Assembly (NCBI GenBank): GCA_002478145.1
Contig: DLMI01000073.1
Location: 1 to 64,000, forward strand
DNA length: 64,000 bases
Reading direction: 5' to 3'
Source of the DNA: Acidobacteria bacterium UBA7540
Lineage (GTDB): Bacteria; Acidobacteriota; Terriglobia; UBA7540
A program made the translations under genes and the position numbers. A model generated the notes under the pieces. The model saw only the letters and a program-made list of their open reading frames with translations, did no database searches and had not been told where the DNA came from. Shown here piece after piece: positions 46,246 to 54,489 of the stretch; positions within the stretch are counted from its first letter, which is position 1; each line of letters starts with the position of its first letter.

Positions 46246-46518
46246 ATGACAGAGAGTAAAGGGCAAATTGGAACCGCCATACGGAAGGCCGCCCGTAATC
46301 GGAGCCTCGACCTGGAATTGACCGAAAAGGGATTCCTGGTCGCCACCAAAGGGAATTTCCAGCGCTGGGTAGTGTCTGGCCACATCTACCCAGAGTTGCC
46401 AGAGGCCTTGGAGCAGGCATATGGTTTCGCCCGGAGCGCAGCCAGGGGCCTGTCCCCCGATGTCTATGTGCTCGACATCAACCAGGATGAGATTTGCCGG
46501 CTCGAGATTATGAAATGA
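46246..46518 (+). CDS. small hypothetical protein
   Basis: A 90-residue soluble protein without a family I recognise. The start at 46246 has GGAGAG nine bases upstream. Composition is protein-like (DLELTEKGFLVATKGNFQRW, then PELPEALEQAYGFARSA). A compact alpha/beta fold is likely. It follows smc by 75 bp, but a repeat separates them. Confidence 0.55.
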   Translation: MTESKGQIGTAIRKAARNRSLDLELTEKGFLVATKGNFQRWVVSGHIYPELPEALEQAYGFARSAARGLSPDVYVLDINQDEICRLEIMK

Positions 46519-46846
46519 ATCCCCGTCCTCAGGTGAAGTCTTCCGCCCGCAGCGTATAATGATGCTGTGTTATGGACGCGCGTCCCGAGCCTCTGACGCT
46601 GTGAGATTCTGTGCAGAGAGAAACCCGCATCCCCTGTTCCGCTTCTGATGCTTCCGCCCCTTGACTCCTCACTCTTGGGTGGTGTCCTAAATGTGCGTTG
46701 GTCAACACGAAGCAATCCAGGCATTATCCGGGTGCGGCTAAACTCTCAACCCTGAGAATAATGCCCTTGGCGCATAACTCTGCGCTTTGAACAAGGCGGG
46801 GGGCCAACGTACCCTCTACCTGACGAAACCTTCGGGTATACGGTCA
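46519..46846. other. spacer before restriction-enzyme remnant
   Basis: No gene visible; an isolated TATAAT at about 46555 lacks a -35 box. Confidence 0.35.
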
Positions 46847-47122
46847 TCAGACGGCAAGATCAAGAGGAAGGTCAGAGATATCCTTAAGCCTTCGCCCGGA
46901 GACCATGACGTCAAGCATCTCGCGCGAATCAGACAGTTGTTCGTCCGCCACGGTCTCCTTGAGCTCGGTCAAGGCGAAATGGTACACGCAGTCGACGTCG
47001 CCGGTGCCTAAAGCGATCGATGCCAACCTGCTTGGAAGGGGTTCCCCTGTGACTACGGCAATGTGGGGCAGCGGGCCTTTCCGATTGCGAATCAGTAAGC
47101 GTGCACCGCGAGCATTTCGCAT
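46847..47122 (-). pseudogene. C-terminal remnant of a type II restriction endonuclease (NgoPII-like)
   Basis: About 90 residues open, with a TAA directly before the first ATG. The reading LLIRNRKGPLPHIAVVTGEP, followed by SRLASIALGTGDVDCVYHFA and the ending RRLKDISDLPLDLAV, matches my memory of the C-terminal part of NgoPII-type restriction enzymes. The N-terminal half and the partner methylase are absent. Upstream codons in another frame (HFDAHLDEHK) may be a frameshifted continuation. I read it as a decayed restriction gene, not a functional one. Family naming needs a search. Confidence 0.45.
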
Positions 47123-47243
47123 TTATGCTCGTCGAGATGAGCGTCGAAATGTACGATAATGCGCCTGCTAGCGTGCCCCTGGCGAATGAGTCTTGGCTGG
47201 CAAGCGGCCCTCAACGCCAGCCGAGTGCGGAGGCCCAGATCTG

Positions 47244-48074
47244 ATGAGCCAATACTGGCTTGTGGTGGGACCAGCGGAACACTGGCAAGTGGCTTTTGAG
47301 AACGGCAACATCTGGGGACTTCAGGACACAAAGAAAAGCTGGTGGGAGCGTCTCGCGGAAGGGGACGGCTTGGTCTTGTATGCTACGCGGCCAATTGGCG
47401 GCGCCGTGGGTCTAGGTAGGGTGAGAACCAAGTTCAAGCAGGACAAGCCGCTATGGCCTAAAGAAGTCCAAAGAAATGAAGTGCTCTGGCCGCTGCGCTT
47501 CGAATTTGACGTGGACTTCTGCCTTCCTTTAGACCGCTGGAAGGATTCCAAGTTGGTTATCGACGCCCTCCGGGCTGTAGCGCAGGCCGGATTTCAGCCG
47601 CTCAAGGAAAGCGCCAGAGACGTAGCGCTACAAGCGTTCGAGCCGCTGATGAGACCGCTTTCCGTCGGGACCGGCGACATAACGGGCTTACACGATGACA
47701 TTAAAGCCAAACTCGTTGAAATGGGAGAGATCCAGAAATTCCTCGCTGAGGCTGAATATCCCATGGAAGCGACGAGGTTAGACGTGGTTTGGAGGCGAGT
47801 CGAGAAATCAGTGCCGACCTATGTGTTTGAGGTCCAGGTTGGCGGCGACATTTATCATGCTTTGGCGAAACTTAAACATGCCTACGACCTTTGGAACAGC
47901 CGCATCTTTCTTGTAGCCGCTGCACCGGAGAAGACCAAAGTCGACGGGCTGCTGAGCGGCACTTTCCACGAGATCCGTGAGCGCCTTACGTTCGTCGAAA
48001 TCCAGCAAATACATGAGCTATACACCCGCAAGAAAGGCTACAAGGAACTTGAGGAGCACATTGGAATATTGTGA
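47244..48074 (+). CDS. EVE-domain protein fused to a PD-(D/E)XK-type nuclease domain
   Basis: A 276-residue protein. The N-terminal half (about 1-115) is an EVE/PUA-like domain (SQYWLVVGPAEHWQVAFENG, KKSWWERLAEGDGLVLYAT, GGAVGLGRV). Such domains read modified bases in DNA. The C-terminal half (about 165-260) shows a nuclease-type core: D180 in RLDVVWRR, then E196-V-Q198 in YVFEVQVGGD and ALAKLKHAYDLW. That arrangement fits a modification-dependent restriction endonuclease. The start at 47244 has GGAGG ten bases upstream. Its neighbours are a restriction-enzyme remnant and a transposase, consistent with a small defence patch. The nuclease call is my inference from motifs. Confidence 0.72.
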   Translation: MSQYWLVVGPAEHWQVAFENGNIWGLQDTKKSWWERLAEGDGLVLYATRPIGGAVGLGRVRTKFKQDKPLWPKEVQRNEVLWPLRFEFDVDFCLPLDRWKDSKLVIDALRAVAQAGFQPLKESARDVALQAFEPLMRPLSVGTGDITGLHDDIKAKLVEMGEIQKFLAEAEYPMEATRLDVVWRRVEKSVPTYVFEVQVGGDIYHALAKLKHAYDLWNSRIFLVAAAPEKTKVDGLLSGTFHEIRERLTFVEIQQIHELYTRKKGYKELEEHIGIL

Positions 48075-48081
48075 TAACCAT

Positions 48082-48129
48082 CCAAGGCGGTAGCTGACGC
48101 TACCGCAGTCCAAGGCGGGCTTCGCCCGC
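48082..48129. repeat. REP element, left side of the RAYT gene
   Basis: CCAAGGCGG, a stem-loop TAGC/GCTA region around TGAC, CCGCAGTCCAAGGCG and a second hairpin GCGGGC/GCCCGC around TT. It ends seven bases before the RAYT start. It is the inverted partner of 48693-48739. Confidence 0.75.
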
Positions 48130-48136
48130 ATATCGC

Positions 48137-48691
48137 ATGACCGACTGGCCGCACAGTCCGATCCATCGCCTTTCACAAGCGGGGGCCTACATGGTGACCT
48201 GCGGCACGTATTTGAAGATTCACCACTTCCAGAGTGCCGAACGATTGCGTTTCTTGTGTGATGCCCTTCTGCGGTCGGCCGCCGAATTCGGTTGGAACCT
48301 TCAGGCCTGGGCGGTCTTTTCCAATCACTATCATTTTGTGGCGCTCTCACCGGCCCGCGCGGAGGGTTTGCAGGATTTTATCCAGAAGCTCCATTCCGAC
48401 ACCGCCCTCGCTGCAAATGAGTGGGACAGGACTCAAGGGCGACAGGTCTGGTTTCAATACTGGGACACCCAGCTCACCTATCAGAAATCCTACTTTGCAA
48501 GACTGAGCTATGTGCATCGGAATGCTGTTCACCACAAGCTCGTTCGCGAACCGTCGCTCTACCCCTGGTGTTCGGCAGGCTGGTTTCAGCGCCGAGCGAC
48601 AGCGGCCTTTTACAAAACCGTCATGAGATTTGGGATCGAGCGCCTTAGGGTACCCGATAACTTCGAAGTGGAATGGGCACCCGAGAATTGA
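48137..48691 (+). CDS. REP-associated tyrosine transposase (RAYT, IS200-like)
   Basis: A 184-residue single-strand transposase of the Y1/HUH type that acts on REP palindromes. The metal-binding histidines are in NHYHFV (H64, H66). The likely catalytic tyrosine is Y125 in LSYVHRNAVHHKLV. The gene is bracketed by inverted REP elements whose stems differ by compensating changes. No ribosome site precedes the ATG; the left REP ends seven bases before it. Length is normal and no disruption is seen, so it may be active. Confidence 0.9.
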   Translation: MTDWPHSPIHRLSQAGAYMVTCGTYLKIHHFQSAERLRFLCDALLRSAAEFGWNLQAWAVFSNHYHFVALSPARAEGLQDFIQKLHSDTALAANEWDRTQGRQVWFQYWDTQLTYQKSYFARLSYVHRNAVHHKLVREPSLYPWCSAGWFQRRATAAFYKTVMRFGIERLRVPDNFEVEWAPEN

Positions 48692-48692
48692 C

Positions 48693-48739
48693 GGCGCCGC
48701 AGGCGCCTTGGAGTGCGGGAGCGACAGCTCCCGCCTTGG
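48693..48739. repeat. REP element, right side of the RAYT gene
   Basis: GGCGCC/GGCGCC around GCA, TTGGAGTGC, then GGGAGC/GCTCCC around GACA, ending CGCCTTGG. Its reverse complement lines up with 48082-48129. It begins two bases after the stop codon. Confidence 0.75.
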
Positions 48740-49308
48740 GCTCGCACGCGAAGCTGTGCAACCCTGGCGCGGCTAAACAGCCTTTGACAACCACCCCAGA
48801 AGGTGAGATGCACGCGCGTGCCCAGTACCAGTCAGGTCCGCGGCGATGCCTCGTTCATTTCCCCCATTGAATGTATGGGGGCTTGTCGACGGCACGTACG
48901 ATACGTTGAGTGGGTTCGTCAGTGCATCCGACGTATTCCGCGCGATCCCTGGAGTATTTTTCGAGCGCATCCTTTCCCGATCGGGCCGTTACCCTGTAGT
49001 AAAGAAAAGTCCTGCCCACCGTTTGGACAACTGCTGACATCGACGCCAGGCAAAATCACCTCTGCGACCTTGCTCTGGAAGTGTGGCCTCTTAACCTCGT
49101 GGCTGATTGATTGGGACGCTTCTTCGTCGTTTGATCGAGCCTTCCGCGGTCGAGGGCAACTTCCCAGCTGACCAACACACATTCAGGAAACTACCCGCTC
49201 CTGATTCCTGACTCCTGTCTTTATCTGGTGCTTTATTCCAATCTCTACCCCACATCCAGTAGGCTCAGTTAAAAGCGTGCGGCCCCTTTTTTTTGGCCTC
49301 TTTTTTCG
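48740..49308. other. spacer before purC
   Basis: No gene I can support. A minus-strand frame at 48855-49040 (TVGRTFLYYRVTARSGKDAL, then EKYSRDRAEYVGCTDEP) has protein-like composition and may be a fragment of a lost gene, but I do not recognise it. CTCCTGATTCCTGACTCCTG repeats lie at 49198-49218. Confidence 0.4.
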
Positions 49309-49336
49309 TTGACAACTCCTGCTGATGTTTTAGAAT
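49309..49336 (+). promoter_or_regulatory. promoter of purC
   Basis: TTGACA (49309-49314), a 16-base spacer and TAGAAT (49331-49336), 23 bases before the ATG. Transcription would start near 49343, giving a leader of under 20 bases. Confidence 0.6.
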
Positions 49337-49359
49337 GGCGGATGCTCTGAGCCACCGCC

Positions 49360-50265
49360 ATGCAAACAACTAGACAACCTGTTCTCACGGAGACCAGATT
49401 GCCCGGAGCAAGGCTTTTTTCCCGCGGCAAAGTTCGAGATGTATATGAGGCCGGGCCGGGGCAGCTTGTGATCGTCGCCACAGACCGTCTGTCGGCCTTC
49501 GATGTGGTCATGGGCGAAGGCATCCCGGGCAAGGGCTGGGTTTTGACGCAGCTCTCGTGCTTCTGGTTCGAGATGTTCGGGAAGTCCTTCCCCAACCACT
49601 TTCTGAGTTCCAAGCTGGAGGATTACCCCTCCGAGCTTCAGCCGTTTGCCGATCAATTGGAAGGCCGGTCGATGCTGGTGCGCAAGGCCGAACCCTTTCC
49701 CATCGAGTGTGTTGTCCGGGGATACTTGGCGGGATCAGGACTTAATGAGTACCGCGCCACAGGAAGAGTTTGCGGCATCGAACTGCCTGCGGGACTGAGC
49801 GAGGGGTCCAAATTCGACCAGCCGATCTTCACACCGGCGACAAAAGCCTCAACGGGCCACGACGAGAATATCACCTGGGAGGAGACCATCTCGAGAGTGG
49901 GGAGAGCGGCCGCCCAAGAACTGCGCGACTATAGCCTGGAACTCTATTCGAAGGCCAGAGATTACGCGGCAGGACGGGGCATCATCATCGCCGACACCAA
50001 GTTTGAATGGGGACGGAACGGAAGTAACATCATCCTCATCGACGAAATCCTGACCCCGGACTCATCTCGCTTCTGGCCCCAGCAGGGCTACCAGCCTGGC
50101 AAACCCCAGGCTTCGTTCGACAAGCAGTTCGTTCGCGATTACCTCGAATCACTTCACTGGAACAAACAACCTCCCTCACCTCCCCTTCCGCCTGAGGTGG
50201 TGGGGAAAACTAGTGAGAAGTACCGGCAAGCGTACAGTCTTTTGACTGGACAGAATCCTAATTGA
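49360..50265 (+). CDS. purC: phosphoribosylaminoimidazole-succinocarboxamide synthase
   Basis: SAICAR synthetase: joins aspartate to CAIR with ATP in purine synthesis. 301 residues, the longer form. Signatures: LFSRGKVRDVYEAGPGQLVI (ATP loop), IPGKGWVLTQLSCFWFEMF, RKAEPFPIECVVRGYLAGSG and GIIIADTKFEWG with the metal-binding ILIDEILTPDSSRFW. An unusually short leader means little room for a ribosome site, and none is seen. Confidence 0.96.
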   Translation: MQTTRQPVLTETRLPGARLFSRGKVRDVYEAGPGQLVIVATDRLSAFDVVMGEGIPGKGWVLTQLSCFWFEMFGKSFPNHFLSSKLEDYPSELQPFADQLEGRSMLVRKAEPFPIECVVRGYLAGSGLNEYRATGRVCGIELPAGLSEGSKFDQPIFTPATKASTGHDENITWEETISRVGRAAAQELRDYSLELYSKARDYAAGRGIIIADTKFEWGRNGSNIILIDEILTPDSSRFWPQQGYQPGKPQASFDKQFVRDYLESLHWNKQPPSPPLPPEVVGKTSEKYRQAYSLLTGQNPN

Positions 50266-50297
50266 AACAGGATGGGGCGCGGCTCGCGCTAAAGATC

Positions 50298-50849
50298 ATG
50301 GGTGAATGGAACTGGCTCGATTGGACTTTTGGCGCCATCTTAGTGGCATCAACGGCTGCGGCCATCATGAAAGGGTTCATCCGGGAATTGATCTCCCTGG
50401 CCTCCCTGGTGATCGGATTGGTAGTGGCAGCGGTAGCATACCCAAGGGCCGCTCTCTGGTTCGAGGACCTGACGAAGTCGCACGAGATAGCCCTAGGCTT
50501 GGGTTTTCTGGTCCTCTTTCTGGGAACCCTGGCGCTGGGCAGTTTGGTTTCGCTACTGGCTCGGAAGTTGATTAAGACTGCCGGCATTCAATGGTTCGAC
50601 CGGTTCCTGGGGGCGGTTTTCGGCCTGGTCCGCGGGGTGGTTGTGGATTGCATTCTACTCCTTGTTCTGCTAGCTTTCACCATTAAGCCGGAAGCTGTGC
50701 AGCAGTCATCTCTCGCCCCTTACGTCACCGCCGGAGCAAAGATTATTTCCCTGGCCATGCCCCGCAACCTCAAGGGGCAGTTTCGCCTGGGGTTTGAGAG
50801 GTTCAGAGAAACGCTGATTCAGAACGACAAGAAAGCCATTAAGAACTAG
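50298..50849 (+). CDS. CvpA-family membrane protein
   Basis: A 183-residue inner-membrane protein with four hydrophobic helices (about 8-30, 32-52, 65-90, 100-128). Typical CvpA features are LDWTFGAILVASTAAAIMKG near the N-terminus and IQWFDRFLGAVFGLVRGVVV, the family's most conserved stretch. Role in colicin V production and purine-linked growth in E. coli; molecular function unknown. It follows purC by 32 bp and is likely cotranscribed. An overlapping TTG at 50262 would put 12 polar residues before the first helix. Confidence 0.85.
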   Translation: MGEWNWLDWTFGAILVASTAAAIMKGFIRELISLASLVIGLVVAAVAYPRAALWFEDLTKSHEIALGLGFLVLFLGTLALGSLVSLLARKLIKTAGIQWFDRFLGAVFGLVRGVVVDCILLLVLLAFTIKPEAVQQSSLAPYVTAGAKIISLAMPRNLKGQFRLGFERFRETLIQNDKKAIKN

Positions 50850-50932
50850 TCCTTGGTCATGCTTGCCCACCGGAAGGGTAGCCGAATTGGGAGGCTGAGG
50901 ACAAGCCCATCAATGCTCGAAGTTCGCTTGTC

Positions 50933-51205
50933 ATGCAAACCGAGCAAATACTTCCGCACTGGAGCACTGCCGTGAAAGACCAGCTAGAAGCTCTCGTCAA
51001 CCGCATGATTGAACAAGGAATTCAGTTTCCCGACGCCATAACCGAATTCGAGAAACGGTTTATCCAGCGCATGCTCGAAAAGAACAACGGAAACCAGTCA
51101 AAGACAGCCCAAGCTCTGGGGATTCATCGCAACACCCTCAGCAGGAAAAGCGAAGAGCTCGGGTTGGATCACCAGCCCAAGCGGCGGAAACGACCCAAAC
51201 GGTAA
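50933..51205 (+). CDS. Fis-family DNA-binding protein
   Basis: A 90-residue protein whose C-terminal half is a Fis-type helix-turn-helix (ITEFEKRFIQRMLEKNNGNQ, then SKTAQALGIHRNTLSRKSEE). This is also the fold at the end of NtrC-type activators, but no AAA+ domain is present. A basic tail (KRRKRPKR) should add DNA contacts. Probably a stand-alone nucleoid or transcription factor. It lies 83 bp after the CvpA gene on the same strand. Confidence 0.82.
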   Translation: MQTEQILPHWSTAVKDQLEALVNRMIEQGIQFPDAITEFEKRFIQRMLEKNNGNQSKTAQALGIHRNTLSRKSEELGLDHQPKRRKRPKR

Positions 51206-51466
51206 ATGTTTGCATATTAACTTCTGCGGCAATACCTCGTTGCCTCTGATGAACAACCCCACATCCCTGCCCCGGGGGCGCCCCGCGCAATCGCCTCCGG
51301 GCCAGCCGCTCCTCCAGGCGCTCTTTCGATCGAATAAGTTGCTCCAGCACGCTCCGCGTTACCCCCGCCATGGAAGCTGGCCTTACCGATCACGTGTGGA
51401 CATTGAAGGAATTGATAGCCTAAAGGGCCTTTATTGAATCGCCCGTCCTAGAGTACAAGAAACTCA

Positions 51467-52468
51467 CTACTGCGGCTCGATTGCTTCAAAAAGAAGTAAG
51501 CCATCCGAAGACGATTTTCTTATTTTTTCAATAACATCCCTGATTCTTTTCATGGAAATAAGATGCGCGTTGACGGCGTAGTTCATATCTCGTGATACGC
51601 CACGAATGCCCTCAAATATCGTTAAGTAGGTATTAATAGTATTAAGAGCGGCATCCGTGGCTTTTAACATATCTCTCAGTGACCCATCCAATTCCTGCTT
51701 TGCGACCCAGCGATTTGGTAGCGTGCTTATCCATTTCAGCCATTCGTGGATTCCCTCCGCCAGGGGATCTCCTATTTGTTCTAAATCGGCACATTTTTTG
51801 TCTAACTGTCTGGAATAACTGTCCAGCATGTTTGCCGATTGCCTAACTCTCTTCAACTGTATCCGCGCTGAGGATGTCGATACGCCTTGAACTCTCTTTG
51901 TATACTCCCCCATGCAGATACCGACATTAGCTACGATATTCGATATTTCCTTTAGCTTTGGGGAAAGCCTATGCGCCCCCTCCTCAGTCTGCATCTTGTA
52001 ATCGAGGAAGCCCTTAGCTTCGGCGCGGCGACCTCTCTTTGTTTTCTGCACAATCGCGAGCCGGCGTGCGATGCGTTGGGAAACTGCCAAGAGTAGCATT
52101 CCGAGTACAATGCATAAGCTGTATCGCACGCCCGGTCCCGTCAGCATCCTGAGAAGCATTTTCGATATCCCCAGAGCAATAGAAACGCCGTGCGCCGCAC
52201 CCTTATCCGCCTCAGGCCATACCAAGAAACCAAAACAAACAACAAGACACCCCATGAACGCCAAAGCCGCAACTTGGCGTCGGCGAGTATCCCTAATCCA
52301 TGGTATCTGCGTTACCGGATGGCAGAGTAGTGCCGCAAGGGCCACCAAAAGCAATATCGTCCACAGCGGCGTCTTCTCAAGGAGAAAAAGAACTATGGCC
52401 ATAGCAGCCGCCAATAGCCACAAGATAAGGTCTGATCTAGACTTGTTGGATTCGGGATTTTGCTCCAT
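51467..52468 (-). CDS. membrane protein with helical cytoplasmic domain, hypothetical
   Basis: A 333-residue protein without a family I recognise. Four hydrophobic helices lie in the first half (about 13-30, 34-50, 65-85 and 112-130), followed by a basic linker (KTKRGRRAEAKG). A long, largely helical soluble part (about 160-333) follows. The latter half has spaced leucine/isoleucine patterns suggestive of coiled coil. The gene is visibly richer in A and T than its neighbours, with codons such as ATA and AGA, so recent acquisition is plausible. It is convergent to the Fis-like gene. Confidence 0.6.
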   Translation of the reverse strand: MEQNPESNKSRSDLILWLLAAAMAIVLFLLEKTPLWTILLLVALAALLCHPVTQIPWIRDTRRRQVAALAFMGCLVVCFGFLVWPEADKGAAHGVSIALGISKMLLRMLTGPGVRYSLCIVLGMLLLAVSQRIARRLAIVQKTKRGRRAEAKGFLDYKMQTEEGAHRLSPKLKEISNIVANVGICMGEYTKRVQGVSTSSARIQLKRVRQSANMLDSYSRQLDKKCADLEQIGDPLAEGIHEWLKWISTLPNRWVAKQELDGSLRDMLKATDAALNTINTYLTIFEGIRGVSRDMNYAVNAHLISMKRIRDVIEKIRKSSSDGLLLFEAIEPQ

Positions 52469-52637
52469 GCCCGCAATCTTCTCACCGGGCGCCGTCTTGC
52501 GTCGATCTTTTTATTGCGCCCAGGCAAAGAAAAGGAGAATCTTCATCAGCGCAGATTTCAGACACCACCGAACGGCGTTGCATCTTGAGCGAAAGGCCGC
52601 ATAAAATCCAAGTGCTTAACTTCCGAGGTGCAACCGG

Positions 52638-53246
52638 TTGCCATTATTCAAGTCGCTTTCCTTGACACTCGGACGCGTGCTGGCCCTCTATGGCGGTGTG
52701 GGGCTTTTCGCCATGTCGTTCCTGGACTCTTCTTTCGTTCCATTCCCGGGCATCAACGATCTGGCACTTATCGTTCTGGCCAGCCAGCATCCGGCTCGCG
52801 CGCCCTTCTATGCCTTCATGAGCACCGTGGGCTCGCTCTTGGGGTGTTATGTTCTCTATGGTATTGCGAGCAGTGGAGGGAGGTTGGCCGGGGGCAAATC
52901 ATCCTCGACGAAGGGAAGCGCGCGTCGCTGGCTGGAGCGCAATGACCTTTTGGCGATGCTCGTGATGTCCCTGCTGCCTCCGCCGGCGCCCCTGAAGATC
53001 TCCGTGTTGACCGCGGGAGCTCTGCGCATGAATGCGCTGCGCTTCGGCGTTGCTTTGCTGCTGGGGCGAAGCTTGAGGTTTGGGGCGGAGGCCTGGCTGG
53101 GAGCGCGTTACGGCGCCCAGGGGGAAGCTTATGTGAAGAAGAACCTCGACTGGGTCTCGCTGGTGACTATCCTGATCGTTATCGGCTTGGCGCTTCTTTC
53201 CCGCTGGTGGAAGGGTCGCCAGGCCGCTTCGGATGATTCCGGGTAA
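52638..53246 (+). CDS. DedA/YqaA-like membrane protein
   Basis: A 202-residue membrane protein related to the DedA/VTT (SNARE-associated) group. Marks: SFLDSSFVPFPGINDLALIV, an F-x-D-x-x-x-P-x-P entrance, STVGSLLGCYVLYGIA with the glycine-rich helix, and LPPPAPLKISVLTAGALRM. The family includes lipid scramblases and undecaprenyl-phosphate flippases; specificity here unknown. The start is TTG 52638 with GAGGTG seven bases upstream; the first ATG would cut off helix 1. Confidence 0.8.
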   Translation: MPLFKSLSLTLGRVLALYGGVGLFAMSFLDSSFVPFPGINDLALIVLASQHPARAPFYAFMSTVGSLLGCYVLYGIASSGGRLAGGKSSSTKGSARRWLERNDLLAMLVMSLLPPPAPLKISVLTAGALRMNALRFGVALLLGRSLRFGAEAWLGARYGAQGEAYVKKNLDWVSLVTILIVIGLALLSRWWKGRQAASDDSG

Positions 53247-53279
53247 GTCCCAGTTGGTGGGGTCATCCCTGAGGGAGTG

Positions 53280-53395
53280 TGTCATTCCGAGCGCAGCGAG
53301 GAATCTCGCTCCGCGCTGAGGTGGATCGCAGGCGTGGCTTAGGCGGAGGTGGAAGAAAGAACAGAGCGAGATTCCTCGCTGCGCTCGGAATGACA
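53280..53395. repeat. long inverted repeat, TGTCATTCCGAGCG family, copy 5
   Basis: Perfect 31-bp arms (53280-53310 and 53365-53395), the same sequence as copy 1 extended by one base. It lies between two convergent genes, so it could serve both transcript ends. Confidence 0.75.
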
Positions 53396-53470
53396 CCGTA
53401 ACGGCTGAAGCACCTTGCCTAATGTCTAAACTTCAGATTCCCGCGAAAGCGGGAATCCACTCCGCCGGCC

Positions 53471-54487
53471 TTATCTCCCGGGCACTTCATGGTCTGGCGC
53501 GGTGAAACTGAAGGATTCCGAGCGCACTCGCAAGGCCTTGTCCAATTCGATTTCTGCCAGGAAGCGGCGACCGCCATAGTTTGTGTAGAAGCGCAGATCG
53601 CGGATTTGCACGTCAAAACCTTCGCCGTTTTCTTCTACCTGGGCCCAGGGGAACTTGGCGAAATCCATGAAGATACGTCCGGTGCGCGTCTTCAGGGCCG
53701 CGTCGAGGGCCGCCGAGGCCTCGGGTTTATGGAATTGCTGCGCGGACCGGGGATCCACATCGTCATCAAGGGCATTAGCAGGCAGGACATCATAGGCGGT
53801 GTCGGTCTCGACTACTCCCGTCCACTCAAAGGGGTTGAGTGGGGAGGGAAAGGCACCGACCTGAAGCAAGTCTTGTTCAGAGTAAGTGTGGGTTTCGAGG
53901 AACCCGAGGACGCGACGGTGGGCGACGTCGCGCAGGCCCCAGAGAAATACCAGCGCACAGAGCGAGAACACCGCACCCCACGCAGGGCGGGATTTACTCG
54001 CCCCGACTTCTTCCGAGACCAGCCGCAGCAGCGTGGGAAGGCCGAGACCAAGGCAAAGGAATGCGAGCAACAAAGGATCGAAGATAAACATGATGTCCCA
54101 GGCATACCACCGCGGGCTGAAGGGTAGGAAGGGCCTGACGCCGTAGGAATTCGTGAAGTCCATCAAAAGGTGGCTGGCCGTTCCAATCCACGCCAGGATC
54201 AGAAGCCAGGGAAGGCTGAGTGGCGGTCCGGGTTTCGGCTTTGCCTTGCGGCCAAAAAAGTAAATGGTCCATGCCAGTAGGAAGGCAAGCAGGCTGACCC
54301 CCAGAATCGAATGGGTGAAACCGCGGTGGTACTTGAGATAGGTGGCGCTGCCCCAGAGGCGGGAGACGATGTCGAGATCCGGCAGGTTCGCAGCCGCGAT
54401 CAGAGTGAGGGTGGCAAACCGGGTTTTGCGGTGCAGCCCGGCATGGCTCAAGGCAACTGCGGTAAGGGTGTGGGTCAGATTATCCAC
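53471..54487 (-). CDS. membrane-bound metal-dependent hydrolase, DUF457/YdjM type
   Basis: A 338-residue protein with several transmembrane helices in its first two thirds. It carries the family's histidine/aspartate pattern: NLTHTLTAVALSHAGL at the N-terminus, NLPDLDIVSRLWG, KYHRGFTHSILG and ASHLLMDFTNSYGVRPF. A soluble C-terminal domain follows (about 230-338). Function of the family is not established. The start is GTG 54487. A longer reading from 54634 would translate the adjacent repeat array (FRLSIFQFRFQISNLKFQIS), so it is rejected. No ribosome site is visible. Confidence 0.78.
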   Translation of the reverse strand: MDNLTHTLTAVALSHAGLHRKTRFATLTLIAAANLPDLDIVSRLWGSATYLKYHRGFTHSILGVSLLAFLLAWTIYFFGRKAKPKPGPPLSLPWLLILAWIGTASHLLMDFTNSYGVRPFLPFSPRWYAWDIMFIFDPLLLAFLCLGLGLPTLLRLVSEEVGASKSRPAWGAVFSLCALVFLWGLRDVAHRRVLGFLETHTYSEQDLLQVGAFPSPLNPFEWTGVVETDTAYDVLPANALDDDVDPRSAQQFHKPEASAALDAALKTRTGRIFMDFAKFPWAQVEENGEGFDVQIRDLRFYTNYGGRRFLAEIELDKALRVRSESFSFTAPDHEVPGR

Positions 54488-54489
54488 GG

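Noticed and set aside
46787..47011. Plus-strand frame opposite the restriction-enzyme remnant
   Set aside because: The minus-strand reading has clear protein character; this is its shadow.
48803..49171. 122-codon frame between RAYT and purC
   Set aside because: No ribosome site, odd composition and overlapping frames on both strands; better treated as spacer, possibly with gene debris.
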